Assembly: GCF_001642475.1 (NCBI RefSeq)
Contig: NW_019173971.1
Location: 124,001-188,000 of the forward strand
Length of the DNA: 64,000 nt
DNA from: Fonsecaea monophora
Lineage: Eukaryota; Ascomycota; Eurotiomycetes; Chaetothyriales; Herpotrichiellaceae
Direction of reading: 5' to 3'
The position numbers and the translations under genes were made by a program. How positions within the stretch are numbered: position 1 is the stretch's first letter; the number at the start of each line of letters is the position of its first letter. Below are positions 34,167-44,739 of this stretch, in pieces. Below the pieces are notes generated by a model. The model ran no database searches. It was not told where the DNA came from and saw nothing but the letters and a program-made list of their open reading frames with translations.

Positions 34167-34865
34167 CCGCAATGTGTTGTGTTTGGGGGTTTACTATGGG
34201 GGTTTGCTCAGGAGAACAAACGGGGGAGAAGGGTTGGGAGTTGTTGTTTCGATCATGAATATGGGTTGTTAGTGGGCTCCAGTAGCAGCGGCCAACCTCG
34301 CATCGAGGGAGTGTTATTAGGGATTACGCTGAATGGCACTGTATCCACTATATCCGTGACGGGCAAATGAGATTCTTTGAATAAGCTTCTCATGCAGAGC
34401 ATATCCATTCAAGAAAAGAACGCGGACTTTCCTATCTTCCAGCATGCGGCACCACCTTGGGTAGATTGAAGTTGTTGGAAGGGTAGCTGGCTTCATAAAG
34501 CCGCACAAAGTATTCGTCACGGTCCCCGTCGAGGCCTTCTGTGCTACCAAAGAATCCATAGTCCTGACCCATAAGACGCCATCCGCCTGGTGAAGACCTC
34601 TCCAGCACTTGGTTCAAGGAGCTTCGTTTCTTATTTTGCATGTTGTCGCTGTTTGTAGTTTTTTTCTTGGTTGCTCGGACTTTGTGCTCGCGTGGGCGAA
34701 ACTCGATCTTTGAATGTCGAAACAGAAACACGAGATGGCATTCCAAATGAAAGATCAACGACAATCCTACTTGCCATGATGGTTGCTCGTAAGGAGGAGT
34801 ACGAGTATCACTAGAGTTTGAGTAGGCTCTAGCAACCAGCTTCGCACATGATTCTTGGACATCAC
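34167..34865. other. Convergent region, Zn2Cys6 3' and PRPP synthetase 3' UTR
   Basis: A minus-strand frame (34432-34953) overlaps the last exon of PRPP synthetase and is not supported as a gene. It is probably mostly untranslated 3' sequence. Confidence 0.55.
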
Positions 34866-36296
34866 TAATCATATTGGAACAGCACACTGATGCTCTCGCC
34901 ATAATGCACCCTTCGAATCGCCTATCGAGAAAGATCATGTTAGCATTTATCACCTCCCATGTAGCCCAAACATCACAACTAGTGTTGAACTCACCTCAGC
35001 GAAGACGTGGCCGACCTCGAGTACCTCCAACTTGGGACATCTTCTGACATGGTGCGACTGGTCCACGGTATTGGTGACAATAACTTTATCCAACGCGCTG
35101 GCGTTAATTCTTTCAATTGCATCTCCACTCAACACACCGTGTGTCACCAAGGCATAGACTTTGCTGGCACCTTCTTTCTTCAGAAGTTTCGCGGCTCGGG
35201 TAATCGTGTTGCTCGTGTCGGCCAGATCGTCGATGAGAATGGCAACTTTGCCAGTAACATCGCCGACGAGCATCATGGTTGCATTCTGCCGATCGGTGAT
35301 CTTGGTGGGTCTACGTTCTTTGTGAATCAGTGCGAACTCGATTCCTAACGAGTCGGCGATGGCAGTTGCTCTTTTAGCACCTCCAGCGTCGGGACTAACG
35401 ACCACTCCATTTCTGTAATCTGGAATGTTTTGCTGGATATACTTCTTCAAGATCGGCCGGCCGTAAAGATTGTCAACAGGAATGTCGAAGAACCCTTGAT
35501 ACTGTGGATCGTGAAGGTCCATGGTGATGATGTGATCTGCGCCAGCGCAGGTCAAAAGATCCGCCACAAGAGTACCTGCTTGAGCAACCCACTGTCGATA
35601 GCCCGGTCGAGGTTTGAAATTGTCTTGCGGATCTATTTTTGGCGGTGGAGCAAAGTCATAATTTGCAATGCCGTTGGTGGCTGATGCTGCCGAATCTCCT
35701 CGTTTCCGCTGGCTTGGAAAATAGTCCGACTTTGTTGACGAGTGTGAACTTACATCCCGGTCCCGGTAGTGGCTGAAGCGGGCCTGGTATGTAGGGCTGT
35801 TCTCTACCTCGTCGAGCTGTGACTTTGAAATAGCTTTGTGCAAGGGATGTCCGTTGGCAAGGCCTTGGCTTTCAGTCTTATCTGGATGTGGAGTTGGAGG
35901 AGTACTGTCGAAGGTGTAGCCATTCGCGTCAGGAACCAGCTTATTGGACGCATTCGATGCCTTAACCAGAGGCGCACCGCTCTTGTTGTAGGGTATATCG
36001 GACTGGCGAGAATACGGGAAGAGTGGTAGGACAGCGGTGACCTTTTTCGCGGACGCAGTCTTGCATGCCGAAATGGCAATCAGAAGCTCGACGAAGTGGT
36101 CATTCACCTTACCACCACCGGATTGTATGATATAAACATCTTTTCCCCGGACCGACTCGCCGATCTCAACCCTGGTCTCTCCAACTGCGAACTTGGAGAA
36201 GAGAGCTTGACCAGGTGCAATACCGAGAATCTCGCAGATAGTTTCTGTCAAGGTTGGATGGGACGACCCTCCGAACACGACAATGTTTCTGACCAT
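34866..36296 (-). CDS. Ribose-phosphate pyrophosphokinase (PRPP synthetase)
   Basis: Makes PRPP from ribose 5-phosphate and ATP for nucleotide, His and Trp synthesis; cytosolic. Two exons on the minus strand: 34995-36296 and 34866-34922, giving 452 aa. The start at 36294-36296 gives MVRNIVVFGGSSHPTLT, the family start; the frame continues upstream without an ATG. Seen: SVRGKDVYIIQSGGG, the ATP-loop region LPLFPYSRQSDIPY, GADHIITMDLHDPQYQGFF, and the PRPP loop LIDDLADTSNTITRAA. The last exon adds AIRRVHYGESISVLFQYD. An insert of about 110 residues, Ser/Pro-rich and with many predicted phospho-sites, separates PYNKSGAP from DNFKPRPGYRQW, like the non-homologous region of yeast Prs1/Prs5. That points to the Prs1/Prs5-like subunit of a hetero-oligomer. 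Confidence 0.95.
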
Positions 36297-36894
36297 GGTG
36301 TCGCAAACAAAAGGTCCAGCGAAGTGGCTTACAGTGGTAGGCAAGGCAAGGTCGTAGATCTGACGGGACAGGGCAAGGCAGAGTCAAGGGATCAGACCAC
36401 AGGCGAGGGGTGGGATACGTGAAGTCGACGTTAGAACAGGCAGCCTAATGTGGGCCGTGAGGCCAAGGAAGTCGGGAAAGTCAACCTGGTGGTTGACATG
36501 ATATAAAAGAGGAGAGAAAGAGTCAGTTCGCAGATTGGAAAAGTTCAACTCCAAGGTAAAGCGCAGTTGGTGGTTTGCTCTCCCCACGAAACTTTTTGTC
36601 TCGCCCCACCTTCCGCGTCAGATCCGCTAGATTTCCCGAGGTTCCAAAATGTCGTCATTTCATTTATTGTCCATCGAGCCATGTGCACCATCTCGTTGGG
36701 TGCGTTGGATGTGGCTGCAGCTGATCCTGGTCTACAGAAGTGGGGGCAGGTCGCTCGCTGAATTCCAAAAGAATATCTATCTTCAGGCTTGTAGATACTC
36801 GCCATCCTCACCCAGGGTATCCATACTTTTCGCAAGGTAGTCAGTGCCACTCAAACGCTGTGTCCCTCGCCTGAACGGCCACGTACACATGCCA
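36297..36894. other. Intergenic, PRPP synthetase promoter / Hub1 3' side
   Basis: 598 bp between the PRPP synthetase start and the Hub1 stop, both minus strand. No gene is supported. Confidence 0.55.
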
Positions 36895-37604
36895 TCAATC
36901 CCCTGTATCAACCTCAAGATCCAGCTGGACATTGTTGCTGACACCGTAGTCCTGAAGTGTCAGCTGGTCTTTGAATGGTCTTTCGCCCTGTCGCTTGAGC
37001 AGTATCTCATGAGGTTGTCTGCCAATCATCGAAGCAACGATAACTTTGAAGTCCTCTGTTCTTTCATTAGCACGGAAAAGAAGCCCACGGTAGCTGCGAT
37101 AAACTCACTTATTGGATCCGTGGGATAGCATGGAATAGCTTTCTTCGTCCCCAGTCGGTCGTTGACGTAAACAATAATCATAGGCTGCGCTGGTATTGCA
37201 GGCGCTGGTTTCTTCTCTTTCTTGTCTGGCTTCTCCTTCCTCTTTTCTTCGCGGAGTTCTGGTTCCTCTCGATCTCGCTGTCTGTTGCGATCTCTGTCGT
37301 CTCTTCGGGGGGAACGCCTCCGAGGAGGGGGGGTCCTAGATCTCGAGCGAGGTCGATAATGATCTCTATAGCCTCGCTGCAATCCTGCTTCTCGGTCACG
37401 TCTCGAGTCGTCATCGTCTCGACGTTTTTCCTTCCATTTGAACCCTGCGTCCTTGCGCCGCGGTCGATCCTCGCGCCTGTCCCTATCCCGTCGAGGAGAC
37501 CTGCTCCTTCTGCGGTCTCCGCCCCTGGACGATTCTCGCTCTTTCCTGTCAGTATTCGTGGGTGGAGGTGAGGATGGTGAAGTCTCACGCTGATTGTCGG
37601 CCAT
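36895..37604 (-). CDS. HUB1: Ubiquitin-like splicing modifier Hub1 (UBL5) with RS/RD-rich N-terminal extension
   Basis: Hub1/UBL5 is a ubiquitin-fold protein that binds spliceosomal proteins such as Snu66 non-covalently. Two minus-strand exons: 37109-37604 and 36895-37055, 218 aa. The C-terminal 73 residues are Hub1: MIIVYVNDRLGTKKAIPCYP, then (after the intron) DFKVIVASMIGRQPHEILL, and an end of NNVQLDLEVDTGD. The C-terminus has no Gly-Gly, as expected for Hub1. The first 145 residues are not found on the single-domain yeast protein: they are dominated by Arg, Asp, Glu and Ser with RSRSP and RDRDRRE runs like those in SR splicing factors. The extension is in the same exon as the first strand of the UBL, so it is not an annotation join. 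The ATG at 37604 was chosen as the only upstream ATG in frame; an initiation at the internal Met of MIIVYV would give the ordinary short form. Confidence 0.92.
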
Positions 37605-38358
37605 TTCGAAGCCAAAGCGGCGTCCGAGAGACTTTAGAAGCGTGAGTGCAAGGACGTGACACGTAAAGAAATTCACAGCAAACCGCCATCAGGGACCGGA
37701 AAAATATGGTGGACCGGAAAAACTTCGGATAAACAGTACCTCAGTTCGTGCTTGGAGCTCGTCAAAGTATCAATGAATGTCATCCAAATTCAAATGATTC
37801 TTACCTAGCGTTTTTAAACTGCACGAATACTACCTGCCCGAGACACGTCCCGCCTCCAGGTCTCATGAATACTTTGACGTATGAATGATGTTACAGAATC
37901 AGCTTCTTGACAACATAAATTCCCAACAAACGTCGCAACAGGGCTCTACCTGCTGGGAAAAGCCGTTGTACAGTGTTGCGCTGTGTTCCGAATCGCTCCA
38001 TCGGAGCCGCTTCACAAGACGTTGGGTTCCTTGACAGGCGCAAGGTACAAGGCAATGTCCTGAGAGTGGAATGGACTAGAGCGAAGCTGATCAATGCTCA
38101 AAGGTATGGGTATATCATGAACGAAGTTGACTACCTAGTACAAAGGAAACCTATGAAATGAGTGTATATGGCTCTGTCATGTGCCCTCGTAGTGCTCAGC
38201 TTCCTCTCCTTCCACCCGGACAGATTCGTAACACGATGGCGAAGTTGGGCAAAGGTTGTCGACCGTTGAAGTGTCGATGTGTGGTCTGGTACAAGTGTCG
38301 CCTCATAGCCTTGTGCGCCTAAGTGTATATCTCTTCGTCTCGGCCAGCCCCGGATTGG
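37605..38358. other. Intergenic, no gene seen
   Basis: Hub1 promoter side and the 3' side of the next minus-strand gene. Only frames under 70 codons, without motifs. Confidence 0.6.
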
Positions 38359-39938
38359 TTAGCGCTTGGGAGATCGTCGCAGTGAACGAAACCCATATCG
38401 CCTCGACTTCTCAGGGGTTCGTGGAGATGAAGGTGGTGGTTGAGTAGCACGCGGCGTGCCACTTTCAGTCGCCTCTGCGACACTCTCCTCTGAAGTGATA
38501 TGCTCAGGCTCAAAAGCCTCCTCATTTGCTTCCTCTGCTTCGACAATCTTCTCTGCCTCCTCTTGCATTTCAGCCATCTCAGTTTCAACTTCAGCCATCT
38601 TCTTCTCTACCTCGACTTTCTTTTTCACCACCTTCGGCATCTTATCGTCTACCCTGTCCATCGTCTCCTTCACATCGCTCATCGTATGCTTCATCTCGTT
38701 GATATCTTCTTCCACCTTGCAGATCACCCTCCTTAGCTTGGCCAAGTCTTTCTTTACCATGACTGTGTGATTCCTGGCGTCTTTGGCTTTTTGCTCTTGT
38801 ATCATCTTCCTCGCCCTGAGCATCTTCTTGGCGGCATTGTTGACTTTCTTCATTATTTCTTTCATCCCATTCTCTGCCTCACGCATCACATTCTTTCTGA
38901 AGGCAATTTGGTAGAAATCACGAAGCATTGTCGAAGGGATATTCAACGACACATTCTCAAAGGCTTCCAGCTCACGCTCCTCCTCTTCACATATAAAATC
39001 CTTGAGGCAGAGACGCAACGAGCAGTCTTTGACGGCTTGTCCGTCTTCGTCGAGAAACATCTGGGTTGTCGTTAGAAATCTCCGTCATGACACGAGCACT
39101 TCAGAATGCCGAAACACCACTCCTTACCTGATTGTCAACCACTGTAGCCCGGGTCCACTTGTCGCCGTCAAGTTGGGCTTTCCATACCGAAAATGTCGCC
39201 AAGCGGCCGCCACGGTAGATGTCATTCAAATCCAAAGCGACAACAGTTCGAATCGCGCCCTCCATCCCCTTGATAAACCGCGTTGCCCTTTCTGGTAACT
39301 TCAACTTGCGCTGAGACCATGCCACCTCTACCACCAGGTCAGCATTCCAGCAGCCCTCCAGAGTGTATGAAAGATCAGGTTCCAGCCGTTCGCCGAGAGG
39401 CCCGTTGCACTCCACCGTCGTAGCCAGAGTAGAACCTATCTTCTTCGCAATATCCATAGTCGCCTCTTTCGTGCTCTGAACCGTACAAAGTGTCCCTGAC
39501 TGAATGTTACCAAGCCATCGCACAATCTCGTCATGGATCGCCCCAAGCATGCCTTCGTGAAAGACAGATGGCACGTGGATCACGAACTGCTTGCTGCCTT
39601 TACAAGGGCGGCGTGTATAGTCGAAACTGGTATCTCATTAGCGGTTCAAAGCCAGAATTTCTCAAGGAAGCTTACCGAAACCTTTCTGCCTTGTTTCCAT
39701 CCACATACTCTAGAAGCTTTTCATTTCCCTTCTTCCTCAGTTCTTCCCATAACTTCTGATAGCCGCGATAGCGAAGTGTTCGCTCAATCAAGTACTTTCC
39801 ACCAGGCCCACCCTTTTTGACCTCATACGCTCCGTCCATGACTTCTTCTATCGTTTTCAGCACTCGCTTGACATTGGCGGCATCTCGTCGTCGTTCCCTG
39901 GCACTAGGAGGCCGAGCTTTTCCTAGCCGCGACGGCAT
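38359..39938 (-). CDS. Unknown protein with PD-(D/E)XK-like middle and C-terminal coiled coil
   Basis: Three exons on the minus strand: 39676-39938, 39128-39626 and 38359-39060, giving 487 aa with all junctions in frame. Residues 1-90 are basic, with a helical segment around KTIEEVMDGAYEVKKGG. The middle holds LEPDLSYTL (Asp172), then DLVVEVAWSQRKLKL (Glu188), with IKGMEGAIRTVVALDL after it: the order Asp, beta-hairpin Glu-x-x and following helix/strand resembles PD-(D/E)XK nuclease-like proteins common in filamentous fungi. The canonical Lys is not visible (Ala190), so activity is doubtful. From residue 255 on, a long charged coiled coil (about 300-440) ends in a Pro/Arg-rich tail. The function is unknown. 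The ATG at 39938 is the first in frame. Confidence 0.75.
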
Positions 39939-41283
39939 TGTCGGCGCCTCTTCCAGAGGGACTATAGTTTGCGTCTCTATCAAAGGTCTGAGGGGATAAG
40001 GAGAGGGATATTAGAGGAACGTGACGCTCCCTCCCTCCCCCTTGGAAGTGAAGACGCTGTGGGTAGATGCTGGAGGTAATAGCAGTCGCCCGGGGAAGCG
40101 GATGCCGATCTAACAGCTTTGACGGGAGTGTATTTGAGTGAAAGGAAGTGTTGGGATCGGACGCTTTCGCCTCGGGCCAAATGGATAGCGGCGAAGCAGG
40201 TGCTTCAAGGCGAAGCCTTTCGCGCGGGTGAAGATTTTTGCACTGAGAAAGATTTGATCTCTCCCTTCCGTGACGCCGGTGACGACGTGTTAACCAATCT
40301 GAAGAAGTCTGTGACGGGGTGGGCGAGGCGAGAGATGATACCTAGCCTCCCACGTGTTTTCATTTTCAAGAATGAAAGGGTTTGATACCAGAAGCATTCC
40401 GTCTGCATCTCCTGGAATTGTTGATGGTATGCGTGCAATCTCAACCCCTTTGGGCCCTCGTCCCAGGCCCTACAAGTCTCGGTCAAAGCTTGGAAACTTG
40501 AAAATTCATCACAAATTTTGTTTACACTTTCGAATTCTTTGGTGGTCACAGCCGGCTATCGTCCTGTCTCTCTTGTCAGTTACTCTGTGAGCCTGTCACG
40601 TCTGTGGCATTGTAAGCTATTGGCCACCGCCTCCATCACCGAATGAGTCGCTGAAGATAGAATGCAGGTAGGAAGGGAAATTGGAGATTGTCAAGGCACC
40701 TTTCCCTTTGCTGTATCTGCTTCTTGACTGATACTTTCGCCTGTCGGTGGGAGAAGTCACCTTGTGGAGAAAGGCATATTTTGTAAGGGGTATCACTAGC
40801 ATTTATATTATTATGCATAACCATCAGACTAGGCCTAAATCAGGCTATAAGAGACTAACCTATGGACGTTGTGACCACGGCAGCTGGTGACACGTGCTCT
40901 TCTAATAAGGTAACCATGTACACAGTACCTTATGTACGTTAGTGGTTGTAAGAGGCTACTTGGTTAATGTTCGACAGACTCGGGGTCGGATTGAATGGGC
41001 TAATGGATTGTTACGGAAAGAACGATCGCTTACGAGCCGACGACAGGAATGCTTGTAGCTTCTACGTCACAGCATTGTCGGCGCTTGTCAGACGGCGGTG
41101 TAGTGCAATTTTGGGGCTACAAATCACTTGCTTGATTGCGCTTCACCACTTTACGACAAACGCTTTTTGGCGAGATGAAAGCTCCGGTACTCGTACCTGT
41201 GAGGTCAGCTTGGGGATACAGCCGTAGCAGTCGATCTGCACTTCATTGACGAGCCGCCACTTGCGTTGTACTTGGCGGATATC
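39939..41283. other. 1.3-kb intergenic region without a supported gene
   Basis: Frames up to 114 codons on either strand lack an ATG or any motif. A CACGTG E-box is present at about 40352-40357. Probably the promoter of the coiled-coil gene and the 3' side of the next. Confidence 0.5.
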
Positions 41284-42714
41284 CTACTGTCTCGCCTTAT
41301 TTGGTGTACTTGTACTTCTTTTTTTGACCCGCGAAGTACCTCTTCGCTGATGCTTTCGTGAAGCAATTCCGTCCATCTTGTTATCTGCGGCACGTTCAAG
41401 GAGCTGTATTCGTCCACTTCTGCGTGGTGATATGCTTGCAGCAGCGTCTCCCTGGGCTGGCGGTAGGGTGTTGTCGTGTAACGCTTGAGCCGGCTTGGCC
41501 TGTCGCTGGAGTGGCGCATTCCTCTTCACTGCCGATTTTGATATCCTGGAAGAGTGCATTGGGTCAAGTGGTCCGCCGGGCAGGGATCGCGGCTTATCGT
41601 CTTTCCGATCAGACGTGTTCCTGTCTGACCGTGGCGCCGGGTTCCTTTTCGTTCGAGGCCGAGGTTTGTGCGATTTGGATGGGTTGGAGGTCGAGCTCGG
41701 CGTCGAGCCAGAAGGCTCAGTATGGCCATACGATTCCTGTTGAGTTGACCCGTCACCATTTCCTTGAAAAGGAAAAGAGCCTCCGATGTTCAAGGCGAGC
41801 CCATTTGTACCAGGTTGATCCAGAGTTCGGGTTACGGGAGCGGGGTTTGATACTTCTCTCGGTGGAGTCAACTCAAGACCAAACTCTGCAATCGCTTGAT
41901 CCCATGGTTTTTCATGCTTCCATGACATTCCTGGCATGACGCCCCATGCTTCGTTCCAAATCTTTCGCCGATGCCAGGTGTTCTTGACAACCTCGTAGGC
42001 TCGTGTGTTGATATCTTCGGGAAAGTCATCGTCTCCGCTCGTTGCCTTCTGATGCATTCGTTCCCGTTCCTTCGATATTTGATAGATGAATTGATAATAG
42101 GGCCGTGACGCCTCACGCTCACGCTCTAGGACAGCTCGACGTTCTGCAATCCGTCGCCGTGCATCATCACTCTTTAAGCGTCTCGACTTTGGTCTCGGAG
42201 AAAGAAAGTGAGGTGGCACTTCAGGGTCTGTTTCCCAATCCGACTCGATCTCGAGCGGTTCTTCATGTTTCCATCGCCCGAGGGCTGTGGATGTCCATTT
42301 GTCGCTCCAGATGCCCTGCTCGACCCATCGCTTCTTAACAATATTGTATGCAACCTCTGAGAAGCTTTCGCCCACCCGTAGACACCACGTTTGATTCCTG
42401 TCCGCCTCGATGATGCGCTCCTCCTCTTCCGCCCTCTGTTGCCGGAACTGGTGGTTAGGTCTGGAGGCAGATCGCTCGTCCAGTAGCTGGTCTCGCCTGT
42501 CTCGCCGACTTTGCTGCTCCTTAGTCAGGATATTTGGACTCGGTGATCGAGTCGTCGCCCCGGATAGGTCTGAGGCGTAAGGTGGTGGTGGGTGGTCGAA
42601 TCGTGACCGTGACATGCTGCCACTGAGTTGCGGGAAATCTTCCTCTATTGCGGCTAGAGCTGTATGAAGCCGCATTAATCCGTCCCCGCGGATAGAATCA
42701 CCGAGGAAAGCCAT
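41284..42714 (-). CDS. Unknown protein with a tandemly duplicated W/K/H-rich domain
   Basis: Intronless, 476 aa from the ATG at 42714 (MAFLGDSIRG). The frame is open to an earlier ATG at 42933, but that stretch has odd composition and I consider it leader. Two copies of one unit follow each other. Unit 1: ASRPNHQF (83-90), AYNIVKKRW, GIWSDKW, RWKHEEP (to about 153). Unit 2: ASRPYYQF (202-209), AYEVVKNTW, KIWNEAWGVMPG, SWKHEKP (to about 270). The order and spacing of ASRP, AY--VK--W, IW---W and WKHE agree within two residues. I do not know the family by name. The C-terminal 190 residues are disordered, basic and Pro/Ser-rich, suggesting a nuclear protein. It is divergent from an FHA-kinase across 343 bp. 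Confidence 0.75.
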   Translation of the reverse strand: MAFLGDSIRGDGLMRLHTALAAIEEDFPQLSGSMSRSRFDHPPPPYASDLSGATTRSPSPNILTKEQQSRRDRRDQLLDERSASRPNHQFRQQRAEEEERIIEADRNQTWCLRVGESFSEVAYNIVKKRWVEQGIWSDKWTSTALGRWKHEEPLEIESDWETDPEVPPHFLSPRPKSRRLKSDDARRRIAERRAVLEREREASRPYYQFIYQISKERERMHQKATSGDDDFPEDINTRAYEVVKNTWHRRKIWNEAWGVMPGMSWKHEKPWDQAIAEFGLELTPPREVSNPAPVTRTLDQPGTNGLALNIGGSFPFQGNGDGSTQQESYGHTEPSGSTPSSTSNPSKSHKPRPRTKRNPAPRSDRNTSDRKDDKPRSLPGGPLDPMHSSRISKSAVKRNAPLQRQAKPAQALHDNTLPPAQGDAAASISPRRSGRIQLLERAADNKMDGIASRKHQRRGTSRVKKRSTSTPNKARQ

Positions 42715-43057
42715 GTGCGTAGTAGACAGTGAGGTAGATACAAAAATATTTTGGAAGAAAGAGCAAGGGACACGCGAGAAGAAGGCGGGATAACAAGTGG
42801 TAGAAACACAGAGCGCACGTGATGGGTACATTCTTGGACTAGCTTTGGCGCGCGGCAAGATATGAGACGAACTGCCAGCCTCACATGTCTGGTCAAGTCT
42901 GAACATGTATTGGTCCAGCGTCGTCCTGGGCATCAGGTCAAACCATGTCCCGTTGTTCTGCTAATAGCGGGGGAGGAGAGTGCCTGTTGTCGCTCTTCCT
43001 TCACCCTCCCAGCGCAACCTCTACCTCCCTTCTTCCCATGTAGGTTTCGCTGATAGT
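42715..43057. promoter_or_regulatory. Shared upstream region of duplicated-domain gene and FHA-kinase
   Basis: 343 bp between diverging starts. No clear operator. The minus-strand frame continues through it but seems non-coding. Confidence 0.4.
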
Positions 43058-44739
43058 ATGGCCACGTCGAATACAGACTCTCTCGTTTTGTTCGCTCTTT
43101 CCGCCAAAAACCACCGGGCTGAACGTGTACTTTCTCATCCCGAGAACAGACACCTTATCTCGACCAGAGCTGATGGTCAGCTCACCTTCGATATTGGTTT
43201 CCCATTGCGTGGGCAGTCGCCCACAACCCTTGCAACTCTAGGGAGAGGTACCAATGCCGACATCTTCGTGGAAGGTTCCAACATCTCCAGGGTGCAGTGT
43301 TCTTTCGAAGTTGACCTCGATACCGGCATCGTTATGTTCTATGACCGGTCGCATGGTTCTACGAGCCAGGTCTTTGGGAAGGACGCCACACCATTCGAGT
43401 TCGGCCGTCCCCGAAAAGTCGTCGTTCAGGAGAGCCTCAACACCATTATTGGAATGGGCGGTGAGCGATGCGACCTCTTTCTTTTCGAGTTAGACTGGCG
43501 CCACGAACCTAGCGGAACAACGCATGCCATCAAGCGGTATGGAGCTTTCCCTGGCACACGAAAGCAGCATCCCCGTATCACTCGAACTGTGGACGAAGCG
43601 CCAACCGAGCTGCCTTCGCATCGCGAGACTCGACTCCACACTCCAGGGTCTCTTGTGCTCAAAATACGATATATAAAGCTAGGAAAGATAGGGAGTGGAA
43701 GTTTTGGAGAAGTACATAAAGCCATCGATGTTGACTCTGGAAAAGTGATGGCTGTGAAGATACTACGGCGACCTCAAGATTTATCACGAAGACATGTATG
43801 GAAGGAAACAGTGGCGCTCTCTCTGAAACGCGAGATCGAGATTCTTTCTGGCATCAGCCACGTAAGTCAAAACCTATTCAGCCACTTCTGTACATACTGA
43901 TGCTTACTTAGCCAAACGTTGTCAACTATATAGCATCACAAGGTTGGTTCGATAGTGACGTGGAGATCTTCATGGGCCTCAAAGAAGGAACCTTGGAGTC
44001 ATTGATTGGAAACGGTGCTGACGCAACTACTGTTGCGGACAATGCCTTCCCGCATATGCTGAGGGCGCTTGACTGCATAGCATTCAAGGACATCATCCAC
44101 CGCGACGTGAAGCCGGAGAACATTCTTTACGTGTTGAACGCAAGCGGAGAGTACCAGTTCCAGTTGGGAGATTTTGGCTGCTGCAATCGTGCTGTCGAGG
44201 CTGCCACAATTTCCGGTACCCCTATGTTCATGGCCCCGGAGGTGCACAAAGGTGAGCGTCAGAGTTGTAAAGCAGACATTTGGTCGCTCTTTGTGACCAT
44301 GCTGTGGACGCTGGATGTGAATGGATTTCGGCACACCCACTTCAAATCAATGGAGCAAGTGTGGACTGCAGTCTCGTGTGCACTCTCAAGCACGGCACTG
44401 TCAAGACTTTCAGAGATGGCAGTCGTAAACCCGCTTCAGCGTGCATCCGCGGCGCAGATGCTTGTCAAGTTGTTCCATGGCAAAGGACTCAGCACCCCAC
44501 TCAAACAGGTCCCAGCTCTTCATTCCAATTCTGTTGTTGCCGCCGATGATGACAGCAAAGCTATGGTTAGAAACCCTCCTGATTTGGCAGCTCGAGACGC
44601 CATACATCACAAGCAGGTTCGCGAAAGGCTAGACCCTGCTGGTCTTCAAAGGAAAGCACCGATGGATGTGGCCCACGTTCGCAAACGCCGTACACCCGTC
44701 CAGATGAAGCTGGCTAAAGTTGGACATACCAAATGCTGA
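43058..44739 (+). CDS. FHA-domain serine/threonine protein kinase
   Basis: Two exons, 43058-43861 and 43912-44739, give 543 aa. An N-terminal FHA domain occupies about residues 57-145: LGRGTNADIFV and NISRVQCSFEV carry the conserved Gly-Arg and Ser-Arg; the usual His after SRx is Gln80. The kinase domain starts near 205, with the Gly-loop GSGSFGEV (212-219), Lys234 in VMAVK, catalytic HRDVKPEN (331-338), DFG (355-357) and FMAPEV. All key residues are present, so activity is likely. The order FHA-kinase recalls the Rad53/Cds1 group, but the FHA is divergent and a second FHA is missing, so I do not call it a checkpoint kinase. The stop falls just where another coding-like frame begins (44733, frame -1), suggesting the C-terminus has been cut. 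Confidence 0.88.

Noticed and set aside
34432..34953. Minus frame of 173 codons over the PRPP synthetase 3' end
   Set aside because: It overlaps the last exon of PRPP synthetase in another frame and has no domain; probably 3' UTR.
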